Source of the DNA: Capniomyces stellatus
Taxonomy: Eukaryota; Kickxellomycota; Harpellomycetes; Harpellales; Legeriomycetaceae
Direction of reading: 5' to 3'
Length of the DNA: 51,523 nt
NCBI GenBank assembly: GCA_001661515.1
Contig: LUVW01000043.1
Location: 214,453-265,975, forward strand
Shown: positions 1-8,354 of the stretch, piece by piece
Numbering within the stretch: position 1 is the stretch's first letter
Layout of the letters: each line of letters opens with the position of its first letter
Notes under the pieces: generated by a model
The model's database searches: none
What the model was told of the DNA's origin: nothing
What the model saw: the letters and a program-made list of their open reading frames with translations, nothing else
Made by a program: the position numbers and the translations under genes

Positions 1-29
1 TCCGAAGAGTCGAGTTTACGTGAGTCAAG

Positions 30-1517
30 TCATTCCAAGCTTAGTTCCTTGAAAGCAACTTTTGTTTCCTTTATTATTTGAATACAGTATTGTTTAAACA
101 TATTTTTAAGCTTCTTTAAAACTACAGAACTAGACCGTTTTATCACAGCTTCCTGCAAATAATCTATATAATCTGAATCATCAACATTCATGTCTTTCCA
201 CAGCTTCATTACTTTGGCCCTTACTTCACTAACTATTAAAGCAGATCTTTTACTGAATTCATCTTTTAAGTATTTTTCGATCATAGCAACGCTCTCTCTT
301 TCGATATTTTTTTTTACATCATTATCGGTCATCGCCACCGCCTTAATCTCAAGATTTTCAATCCCTTTGTCTAAATTAAATTCGTGATCTATTACTTCTG
401 TAGTTGACATTTTGTCAACAATTTTCTTTATATATACTTTTGAGACTTCCAAGAATCCTGCTGCTGCCTGTTTGAAAAGACCCTCGGTAAACACTTTTGC
501 TGTCACAGTCTGACGAATCTTATTATACTTTTTATTTATTCTTTTGATTTTGGAAACCTCGGCTGCCTTCCACTTGCCATACTCTTTTGGATGTGTAAGA
601 ACGTTTTTTGGTTTGAGTTTTGCTACTTCCATAATCCAGTCTATATGGTCTCTCACCCTTGTGTTTATTTTAACTTTTCGAGTGCTTCCTGACAAATGAT
701 CCAAACCTGCGTTTTTAAACTCATCAGTGATGCTTAGTTCGTATCCAGTCGAAACCAACCCAACTATTGCATTTTCGGATCCAGGAAAGTACACTGGTCC
801 TCCTGAATCCCCGCGAGCTGCTGATCCATCCCCCTCAACGTAGTAAAACAATCCACTGTGGGGGATGTGATCATTAACTTCAAGGTATTTTAAAGCATCG
901 CTTCTACTAATAAGACTCACATCCACCGCCTTCAATGGCTTTCCTGCAACAGTTATTTTATCCTTAGAGGTCTTACCCCACCCAGCAACTTTGACTTTGT
1001 ATGAGGAATCAACTTCACGATTGTAAATCTTGGCACATTTTATTCCAAGATTATGGAATTCCACATCGTCGACTCGTATCAGCGCAACATCATACCCATG
1101 TAACGTATCACGATAATTGGGATGCGCTACTACTTTACTCGCTTTGAACTTTTTTGCTCCACTTGCAAAATTGATCTTTGAATTGGCCGATATCTCAACT
1201 TTTAAATTATCAATATCTTCCAGATACTTTTTAACACAATGCGCAGCCGTAAGAATATAGCTCTTTGAAATTATTGATCCACCACAAAGATACACTGCAG
1301 TTTTGTCACCAATTTTCACTGAGACGTGTAAAGAAACAATGTACGGCAGCTCTTCTAACTCGATCTCACCACCTTTTATGATCCTCTTGCTTAAGCTTTG
1401 TCCTTCTCCAGAGCTACTTCCCTGACTCACCGTACCCGACCCCAGATCCGAAATCCAGGATCCTGACACTGATGCCAATGAGTAGCTGACCAGAACGCTG
1501 ACTGTACTGACTTTCAT
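30..1517 (-). CDS. Secreted S1-family (trypsin-fold) serine protease with long Lys-rich C-terminal tail
   Basis: A 495-residue intronless ORF. Residues 1-20 look like a signal peptide. A likely activation site follows at about R45/I46 (SKR|IIKGG), so it is probably made as a zymogen and secreted. The triad is complete: His93 in TAAHC, Asp143 in DVALIRV, Ser238 in GDSGGP. Cys78 and Cys94 can form the Cys42-Cys58 disulfide of the fold. The residue six before the catalytic Ser (chymotrypsin position 189) is Ser232, not the Asp of true trypsins, and the usual Cys191 is Ala234, so Arg/Lys specificity should not be assumed. The protease domain ends near residue 300 (HIDWIMEVAK). The other ~195 residues are Lys-rich, probably helical, and match no domain I know. 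A TATA-like motif lies about 90 bp upstream. The 3' end of the gene recurs exactly at 3953-4075. Confidence 0.9.
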   Translation of the reverse strand: MKVSTVSVLVSYSLASVSGSWISDLGSGTVSQGSSSGEGQSLSKRIIKGGEIELEELPYIVSLHVSVKIGDKTAVYLCGGSIISKSYILTAAHCVKKYLEDIDNLKVEISANSKINFASGAKKFKASKVVAHPNYRDTLHGYDVALIRVDDVEFHNLGIKCAKIYNREVDSSYKVKVAGWGKTSKDKITVAGKPLKAVDVSLISRSDALKYLEVNDHIPHSGLFYYVEGDGSAARGDSGGPVYFPGSENAIVGLVSTGYELSITDEFKNAGLDHLSGSTRKVKINTRVRDHIDWIMEVAKLKPKNVLTHPKEYGKWKAAEVSKIKRINKKYNKIRQTVTAKVFTEGLFKQAAAGFLEVSKVYIKKIVDKMSTTEVIDHEFNLDKGIENLEIKAVAMTDNDVKKNIERESVAMIEKYLKDEFSKRSALIVSEVRAKVMKLWKDMNVDDSDYIDYLQEAVIKRSSSVVLKKLKNMFKQYCIQIIKETKVAFKELSLE

Positions 1518-1603
1518 GACTGATAATATTGGTTCGCTGTTTGCTGATATTACTGCTTGAAATTGGTTTAGAATTGAGGAAATAAAACAGTGCTTTCCAC
1601 TCG

Positions 1604-1613
1604 GTATTTATAC
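1604..1613 (-). promoter_or_regulatory. TATA-like box of the serine protease gene
   Basis: On the minus strand this reads GTATAAATAC, about 87-96 bp upstream of the protease ATG, a plausible core-promoter position. Motif match only; no transcript evidence. Confidence 0.4.
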
Positions 1614-1686
1614 AAATAGACCTCGGGCCAAAATTACTAGAATCAGGCCCAACTCGACTCTCATCTTTGATTCTATAAAACAAACT

Positions 1687-1764
1687 ATGTACTCTATAAT
1701 TTATACTCTATACTCTACAAAACATACTCTATACTCTGTACTCTATACTCTATACTCTATACTC
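1687..1764. repeat. Imperfect (actctat)n microsatellite
   Basis: About ten 7-bp units of actctat with single-base and spacing variants, upstream of the protease TATA-like box. Confidence 0.8.
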
Positions 1765-2479
1765 CTGTTTTTGTCTTTTCTACAATGCAAACACACTTTT
1801 CGGCTAACATTCCCTTATTGTTGTTTGTAAACGTCATGTCTTTCTAGTAATACTTGGTCGGCTCAATTTCAATGCTACATGCTGCTGTAGGGTTGCTGGT
1901 TGGGGAGAAATAGCATCATCAGGTTTGATATATACCTGATTTCCTTGCTTCCAGAACTCTTTACTATTTTCATAGTATTAACCCTGAAGTTTAGTCGTTC
2001 CACTCGCCAATAGTTGGTGGTTTAAACATAGTTATGTTCTTTTTTGTGTTTAGCCGTGGTTTTTTGTTTTTCTATCTGTTTTATATTGGGTCGGACTGTT
2101 TCATGTTGAACTGAACTGTTTTATATTGAACTAATATGATTTCCACAATTTCCTTATATCTCCAAACAACACTTTAACATCATGGATTCGGCTTGATTGT
2201 AAATGGTATAGTTTATAATTGTTTACTTTCAGCACTATATATTACATTTTTTTATTGACAAAATTGACAAAATCTTTTTAAAGGTGTTGGTAATAGCTGC
2301 AGGTTGGCACAGGTACATGCTTACATACCCAACATTTTGCCCCATAATTCCTGCAATGTTAACATGCTCAAAAATATGATTAATTATTATCCCATTACTT
2401 CTCGTCCCGCTACAGTTAAACATTTCTTGATGACTTTGGATCATAGGGATCGTTTATTTACCAACATTTTCCAGTTTTA

Positions 2480-2650
2480 GCAATCAGGTTGTGCGTGTTA
2501 AAGTCAGGAATGAGGTTGCTGAAAGCGTCATTGAGACCGAATACTCGGGTTCATTTTTGGATAACAGGAACTTCCTTCTTTAGTCTCTCCTCCCCTCGAA
2601 TAACTCTCCAATCTGCTTTTTTGAGCTGAATTGAGAACAAGATCAGAATT
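2480..2650 (-). mobile_element. Degenerate relic of a non-LTR retroelement 3' end
   Basis: The minus strand aligns by eye over ~150 bp with the C-terminal coding part of the retroelement fragment at 4490-4620, at roughly 70% identity. Shared blocks include the segments for ELLGRGEL and SMTLATASFLTL, but the frame is broken. It is a third, older copy of the same element and is non-functional. Confidence 0.65.
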
Positions 2651-2696
2651 TGATGAGCTCTGTTAAAAGCTTTATTTTTATTTTTATTTTATTTTT

Positions 2697-2735
2697 TTGA
2701 AATTTATTAATATGAACGTTAATAAATGTATAAAG
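2697..2735. repeat. Dispersed palindrome repeat, copy A
   Basis: Contains atttattaat-atgaac-gttaataaat, a hairpin with ~10-bp arms (one mismatch) and a 6-nt loop. A near-identical copy lies at 14010-14045, and weaker similarity continues about 200 bp beyond both. This suggests a dispersed repeat family, perhaps the end of a MITE or non-LTR element. Confidence 0.55.
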
Positions 2736-3265
2736 TTTTACAGGTTAGCTATATTAAAATAGTATCAAGTTATTTCAGTTTGTTCTTTAGTGTCTTTTGG
2801 GTCAGTTAATTAAAAATGTTATTTTATCTTTACTAGGATCTTCATTAGGCTCAAAGGCAAGGATTTTTTTTTTTTTAATGTAATGGATTTATTTGTTTTT
2901 ATTGATATGATTTTTGGATTTTTGGATTTTTGGATTTAGAGTAGTTTGAATTGGCCAGGAAAGATTTGTGTTGCAACAATGCAACAAAGTATTAGCCGAA
3001 TACACTGGCTCTTTTCCTTGTTAAATTGTACCTTATGTAAACCAAAAAGTGGGCGCTTTTTTCAACAAAAATTCAAAAAGTTGCAAAGTAAATCCCAGTT
3101 TACTCGCAGCCAGAAATGTCTAGCAAGAAAGTGGTTCTTAGTTGCTGACCCAAAACATACCTACCAAACGCTGGTTATATATTTGCAAGATTTATTAATG
3201 GGAAATACACATCGAGTTGGGAAAAACACACGTCAAAAACACACTTTACATGACTGAAAAAGTCC

Positions 3266-3661
3266 AAAACTGTTTCCATTATGGTATTAACTTTGATTAA
3301 ATCGACTAAGTTGGAAATTCTGAGTTTAGTTTTGTTGTAACTGACATATTTTTAATGTGTAAGGCCATCATGTCGACTTGTTTTGGGTATTTGGTTTTGA
3401 TGTTTAAATGATTATTAATGCAAATAAACTGGGTATACTCAAATTATATATCAAAGTAATTGTAAGGTTTTTTCTCTCTTTTTATTGTTAATTTAATAAT
3501 ACAATATTGTAAAATATTACAAAGCTAGTGGAACACTATCTAAAAAAAGTTACTAATTCAAGTACTACCCTACTCCATTTCGTCCCTCTAGAGACACCGT
3601 ACCTTGACGGTGTTGATTCAGTGGGGCTGGTGATGTACTAACCTCATCGAGTCTTAGTAAT
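3266..3661. repeat. 396-bp direct repeat, copy 1
   Basis: Identical to 4077-4472 as far as I can read, at a constant offset of 811 bp. Copy 2 starts immediately after the N at 4076. The pattern is that of a tandem duplication or of overlapping contig ends that were not merged. The right end runs into retroelement-derived sequence. Confidence 0.9.
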
Positions 3662-3735
3662 AGGTTTTACATGTTAATGTCAAGAATGATGCTGTTACAA
3701 GCTTCATCGAGCTTGAGCGGTCAGGTTATATTTTT
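3587..3735 (-). mobile_element. Truncated copy of the non-LTR retroelement C-terminus
   Basis: The minus strand encodes part of the same reverse-transcriptase C-terminal region as 4376-4825. The coding part is identical up to 3661 and then diverges by scattered substitutions until similarity stops near 3735. Too short to function. Confidence 0.7.
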
Positions 3736-3952
3736 TTTTTGCTTTATTTAATTCCAATTATTAACAATAAGATAAAACTGTAAAATCACTACATCAAGGC
3801 GCTAAATCCGTCAACTCGGCACACACCATCTCCAAGTATGTGAAATGCACTGTAAAACCAAATAATAAAAGTAAAACCTCTACTACCCAGATTTTGTTGC
3901 CTTTTCGAGGTAATATTTCCTAATTTTATCACCAAAGCCTTTAAGCATACTT
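3736..3952. other. Intergenic segment with in-frame tail downstream of the second protease 3' end
   Basis: No separate gene is supported. On the minus strand, 3883-3981 continues the protease reading frame past its TGA stop for 32 sense codons, ending in TAG. The predicted peptide is Lys-rich and amphipathic like the protease tail. Confidence 0.4.
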
Positions 3953-4075
3953 TCCGAAGAGTCGAGTTTACGTGAGTCAAGTCATTCCAAGCTTAGTTCC
4001 TTGAAAGCAACTTTTGTTTCCTTTATTATTTGAATACAGTATTGTTTAAACATATTTTTAAGCTTCTTTAAAACT
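3953..4075 (-). pseudogene. 3' end of a second protease gene copy, cut by the assembly gap
   Basis: These 123 bp are identical to positions 1-123, covering the last ~30 codons and the TGA stop of the serine protease plus downstream sequence. The copy is interrupted by the N at 4076, so its remaining coding sequence is missing here. The simplest reading is the start of another tandem gene copy whose body was lost or collapsed. It may be an intact gene in the real genome. Confidence 0.8.
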
Positions 4076-4076
4076 N
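4076..4076. other. Single-N assembly join
   Basis: The only ambiguous base in the window. The 123 bp on its left duplicate the window start, and the 396 bp on its right duplicate 3266-3661. It is therefore a repeat-induced contig junction, not a miscalled base. Confidence 0.95.
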
Positions 4077-4472
4077 AAAACTGTTTCCATTATGGTATTA
4101 ACTTTGATTAAATCGACTAAGTTGGAAATTCTGAGTTTAGTTTTGTTGTAACTGACATATTTTTAATGTGTAAGGCCATCATGTCGACTTGTTTTGGGTA
4201 TTTGGTTTTGATGTTTAAATGATTATTAATGCAAATAAACTGGGTATACTCAAATTATATATCAAAGTAATTGTAAGGTTTTTTCTCTCTTTTTATTGTT
4301 AATTTAATAATACAATATTGTAAAATATTACAAAGCTAGTGGAACACTATCTAAAAAAAGTTACTAATTCAAGTACTACCCTACTCCATTTCGTCCCTCT
4401 AGAGACACCGTACCTTGACGGTGTTGATTCAGTGGGGCTGGTGATGTACTAACCTCATCGAGTCTTAGTAAT
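4077..4472. repeat. 396-bp direct repeat, copy 2
   Basis: Second copy of 3266-3661. Beyond 4472 it continues into the better preserved retroelement fragment, while copy 1 diverges. Confidence 0.9.
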
Positions 4473-4975
4473 CGGGTTGCGCGAATTAATGTCAAGAATG
4501 ATGCTGTTGCAAGCGTCATCGAGACTGAGCGGTCATATTCTTTCTTTTGGATAGCAGATGCCTTGATCTTTAGTTCTCCCCTCCCGAGAAGCTCACCTAC
4601 CAGCTTATTACGAGCTGAGTTGGGCGTAAGACTAAAGTCCGGTAAACTCTGATACGTGTTGTCAGGAATAAATTCCTTAAGAGTAATTTCTCTAGCATCG
4701 TCCCATTTGTTACAATCAATTAGGATGTGCTTTATTGTTTCTGGGTGTCTTCTGTGACACATTGGGCAGCATTTTTGTATTTGGTGTTTATGAACTTGCT
4801 GTTTGCTAGTCTCTCTGAGGTCCAAAAACGTTATGTTCTTATTTTTCCTATTTCTTTGATTCCTCTACTGTGCCCAGGGTATACTATTTCTAGTTCTGTC
4901 CAATTCGATCCTTTGTCAATGTCATGATCTATTATCCATTTTGTAATTTCGGACACGTCGTTTTTCAAGTGTCAG
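4376..4975 (-). mobile_element. 5'-truncated non-LTR (LINE-like) retroelement, reverse-transcriptase C-terminus
   Basis: The minus-strand ORF 4376-4825 encodes a Cys/His knuckle, CPMC-(x)6-ETIKH-(x)4-C, the zinc-binding motif after the reverse transcriptase of many non-LTR elements. Upstream, 4845-4960 encodes more of the same protein (WTELEIVYPGHSRG, then GKIRT) in a different frame ending in TAA, so there is a frameshift between them. No catalytic RT or endonuclease region is present. It is a dead 5'-truncated fragment; the two shorter relics nearby come from the same family. Confidence 0.75.
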
Positions 4976-5163
4976 ATCAACAAAAAAAAAACGTAATTCT
5001 AATTAAAACGATACAAATAAAGCATAGATTAATTACCAACACCTTTGTTAATATTAAAGTTGATAACAATAGTTAATTATAAAAGCTAAGCTTGACAAAA
5101 ATAAACAAACTATCAGTTGACTATAGCTAGTAGATAAATAATATAAGCGGCTAATAAAACTGA

Positions 5164-6888
5164 TTAGTGTTTACGGCGGCGGCCCAAATAGTGGTCTGGA
5201 GCATCCAAGTCATCTTCAAGACCACTGGCTTCTTGATGGCTCAAGTCTCTCTTTCCTGGCCATTGTGGTGGTGGGAATGGTGCGACTTGGTCGACAACAA
5301 CGTTTGATAGTCTCTTGGTCAAGCTAGACAGATCCAAGTCAAGCACGCCCTTAATAAAGTTTCCAATATCAGTGTTTTCGCGGTTTCCTCTCAACTTGTC
5401 GGATTGGTATCCATACGCATACAAGTTGACATCGATTGCTGAGTGTCCGTGTGTTGTCCATCCAAGCTGGGAGCGTTTGGAGACAAAGTGTGCGAGATTG
5501 TGACGCAAATCTACTGAATCTTTGGCTTCAGCGATTTCCATGACTTCAGCCTCGGTAAAGTTGGTTATACCGAACCACTTGGGGAAAACAGTTTCTTTGA
5601 TGGCCTTGGCCTTTGCGGTAACATTGCTTACGTTAGGGTCAGTTGATACGGTTCTCATAATAAAGTTTGAAATGAATTCAGTCGAGTTTGTGACTTTACT
5701 GATAACTTCAGGTTCCCAAATATACTCGGGGTATTCTTTAGTCAGTTGTCTGGCAACTGAGAGACCTCCGGTTTCGTGGTCTGAAACACTGATCATAACG
5801 GTGTTTGGATTGTCCTCAACGAATTTCTTGACTACTTCAACTGCATTCCAGTAGGCTAAGATGTCACGCAAATGGGCGGCAGGGTCGTTGGTGTGGGCAG
5901 CATGGTCAATCCTGGATCCTTCAATCATCAGGAAGAAGCCAGTGTTCTTGTTTTTGGCTGCGTTGTTGAGCAGGGCCAATGCTTTGGTTGACATTTCAGC
6001 CAATGATGGTTCGACTGCTGGATTTCTGTCAATGTCGTAGTTCATGTGGCTTCTAGTAAGCAGACTCATCAGTGGTAAAGTGGTGTTGAGCGAGAGGGAG
6101 TCAAACTCTTTACGTGTGCTGATGTATGTGAATCCTTTGGCCTTGGCTTCCTCAACAAGGTTGCGTTCATCCAATCTGCAACCGTTAACAGTGTCGGATT
6201 TTGGAAAGAATCTGCATCTGCCTCCACCCATCAAAAGGTCAGTCATAGGTCCCAGAGTGTAGTTTCCGATTTGGTGCTCGGCAATGAGATCCTCCATATC
6301 ACGGTCAGATACGTGAGCGGAAAATGCGGCAGGAGTCGCGTGTGTGATTCTGCTAGTTGCCACAAGTCCGGTAAACATACCCTTCAGCTTGGCTGCCTCC
6401 AGAACGGTTCCGCAAGGCTTCTTGTCATCAGTCACACCGATGGCTGCATTGTAGGTTTTAAATCCACATGAGAATGCTACAGCACCCGAAGCACTGTCTG
6501 TAACCAAACTGTCAGTCGACTTGGTTCGGGAAGATCCAACAAGGATGGAGTCCAATGGACTCATCCAGCTATCACCGAGTTTGTTTACGGTTTGGTAGTA
6601 CTGTCTAGCCATGGTTTCTGAGGCTGGGCCAAACCCATCACTAACCATGAGGATCACGTTGATTGGCTTGTCTACGCTACGCTTAACATCATCTCTTTTG
6701 AAAACTGAATCCATTTTCTTTGCTGGAGCAATAACTGTGACCATTCCGTACAATGAAATAGCAATAATCAATCCACCAAAAGCCAGTGTGGCGCGTTTGG
6801 CCCAGTTGACTTGTGGGCGACGCTTTTCAGCGCTGGTGTAGCCTGCGCTTTCCAATACGTGGTCTTGCATAGAGTCAATATTTCTCAT
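5164..6888 (-). CDS. PHO8: Vacuolar-type alkaline phosphatase (Pho8 family)
   Basis: A 574-residue intronless ORF for a metal-dependent alkaline phosphatase that hydrolyses phosphomonoesters, expected in the vacuole lumen. A short cytosolic N-terminus, one membrane anchor at about residues 33-53 and a lumenal catalytic domain give the type II topology of yeast Pho8. Visible active-site elements are MVSDGFG (metal-binding Asp84), VTDSASGA (nucleophile Ser132), IEGSRIDHAAH, SVSDHETGG, and the late HGHSAIDV metal ligand. N-glycosylation sequons are frequent. The length is close to Pho8 (566). The C-terminal ~45 residues (PPPQWPG to RRRKH) are low complexity. The start chosen is the first in-frame Met, giving the expected short cytosolic tail. 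No neighbour is functionally linked. Confidence 0.95.
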   Translation of the reverse strand: MRNIDSMQDHVLESAGYTSAEKRRPQVNWAKRATLAFGGLIIAISLYGMVTVIAPAKKMDSVFKRDDVKRSVDKPINVILMVSDGFGPASETMARQYYQTVNKLGDSWMSPLDSILVGSSRTKSTDSLVTDSASGAVAFSCGFKTYNAAIGVTDDKKPCGTVLEAAKLKGMFTGLVATSRITHATPAAFSAHVSDRDMEDLIAEHQIGNYTLGPMTDLLMGGGRCRFFPKSDTVNGCRLDERNLVEEAKAKGFTYISTRKEFDSLSLNTTLPLMSLLTRSHMNYDIDRNPAVEPSLAEMSTKALALLNNAAKNKNTGFFLMIEGSRIDHAAHTNDPAAHLRDILAYWNAVEVVKKFVEDNPNTVMISVSDHETGGLSVARQLTKEYPEYIWEPEVISKVTNSTEFISNFIMRTVSTDPNVSNVTAKAKAIKETVFPKWFGITNFTEAEVMEIAEAKDSVDLRHNLAHFVSKRSQLGWTTHGHSAIDVNLYAYGYQSDKLRGNRENTDIGNFIKGVLDLDLSSLTKRLSNVVVDQVAPFPPPQWPGKRDLSHQEASGLEDDLDAPDHYLGRRRKH

Positions 6889-7886
6889 TATGTTTTTATT
6901 TGGGTGTAAAAGTTCTTGTTCTGGGCTTGAGCTGTGGCAGTTGATATTTGGCTAGACTGTGCAGGTATTGTTTGCTATCAACTATTTATTGTTTATTGAT
7001 TAGAACTGGTTTGGGGTTGGGCCGTATAAAATCAAGTTGATTAGAATTAAAACGATCAAATCTAGTTTCTGAGCCTGGCTAGTATAAAGTTACAAAAAAA
7101 AATAGTATGTTTAACTCAAGAGTGTATAACTATGTATTCGGTAAAATGAATTTGGGAATTGTAACTTGAATTTATATGTTTTTTTTTCTTACTTTCCAGA
7201 AAACAAAAAGCAATTTGTGTAGTGGTTGGGGTTGACAAGCAGCCATGATATACTTGGATAAACAAGGAGATATTTCTAAAGCTGCAGGATAAAGTTGATC
7301 TTTATTTTTTGCATCTGTTTCAAGTTTCAAGCTCCTTAGGGAGTTAATTTTTTTTTTTCACTCGACTAAATTACATTAAAGCATTAAAATGGAAATAAAG
7401 GCATCGTTTTAATAAAAGAAAACAAAGAAAAAACATCCAACATGTCCCAAGTTGAAAGGAACAGCTTTTGTTGAATTGTAAAGTGCAGTTAGCTGAAAAT
7501 TAAATACAGGTTTTCCTTTGTACACATCCAATGGGAGAGTGTTTGTAAATAAAAAAACAGAAAAAGTCTTTACAAGTTGTTTGCATCTAGATGAGAATCA
7601 AGGGTTTTAATTTATAAAGTAAACCTCCTTATGAAAGCAACAAAGCAGATACTCATTATGTTTTGTTTTATATTGATATTTGATAATCAATATGTGTTGT
7701 TTTATCTTTTCATTTTTTTTCTTTTTAGTTTTTATTCACTTTTTTGATTTACAACTTTACTTTTAATTCGACAAAAGTCTATTACAGAGTAGATCTACTT
7801 TAGTGCAGATTCATACTTGAAATGGACTGCAACTCTCATTAAACATCAGAGCATATTCCCGATACAATATAAACACGACAGTATTT
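6889..7886. other. Intergenic region upstream of PHO8
   Basis: AT-rich DNA holding the PHO8 promoter. No gene, RNA or clear repeat is visible. Confidence 0.5.
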
Positions 7887-8354
7887 CTAACACCAAAATC
7901 GGTTACAATTATTAATAGTATAAGTTTCGGCCACGTGCTGAGTAAATTGGAATTGTTCTGGTAGGAGAGTCGGTGAGTGTTTCAAAAGGCGTAATATTTT
8001 ATTTTTTTGGATTTGTGAGTTTGATGGTTTGTAAGTTTGGTGGTGTGTTGATATTGATGGTATTGTTGATATTGTTACTCGACTTTGAAAAGAGAAATGA
8101 GTTCTGGAACGGGCGGGTAAACTTTGAAACATATCTGCCCAAATGCCACAGCAGCGAATGTGGGCGTTCCAGGCAAAGTCGTTCAACTTGGGATTGTTTA
8201 AATCAAGCATAGCTGGGCCTTGAAAAGCTTTAGTTTGCAAAGGCGCATAGCTATATAAACAGTTTGATTCAACCCAGTTCAAGTTAGATGAATGGTGTGA
8301 ATGTAACAAGTGAAATACTAGGGAATATGGCGGCAATGGATGTTGCATTAGCAC
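7887..8354 (-). CDS. Hypothetical ORF, doubtful
   Basis: A 155-codon minus-strand ORF I cannot assign. Its central part (about residues 45-95, with AMLDLNNPK and WNAHIRCCGIW) is more GC-rich and has a more protein-like composition than the surrounding desert. The C-terminal third is Ser/Thr/Gln-rich and looks non-coding. It could be one exon of a gene, a decayed gene, or chance. No signal peptide or motif is recognised, and it overlaps a shorter plus-strand ORF. Confidence 0.25.
   Translation of the reverse strand: MLMQHPLPPYSLVFHLLHSHHSSNLNWVESNCLYSYAPLQTKAFQGPAMLDLNNPKLNDFAWNAHIRCCGIWADMFQSLPARSRTHFSFQSRVTISTIPSISTHHQTYKPSNSQIQKNKILRLLKHSPTLLPEQFQFTQHVAETYTINNCNRFWC

Larger units (their letters stand above)
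1518..2464. other. Intergenic region upstream of the serine protease
   Basis: It contains the protease promoter and a 7-bp microsatellite (units of actctat, about 1687-1764). I see no supported gene. The short minus-strand ORF at 2235-2444 has no recognisable domain. Confidence 0.5.

Noticed and set aside
2946..3257. 103-codon plus-strand ORF
   Set aside because: No domain, signal or family resemblance; it lies between retroelement relics.
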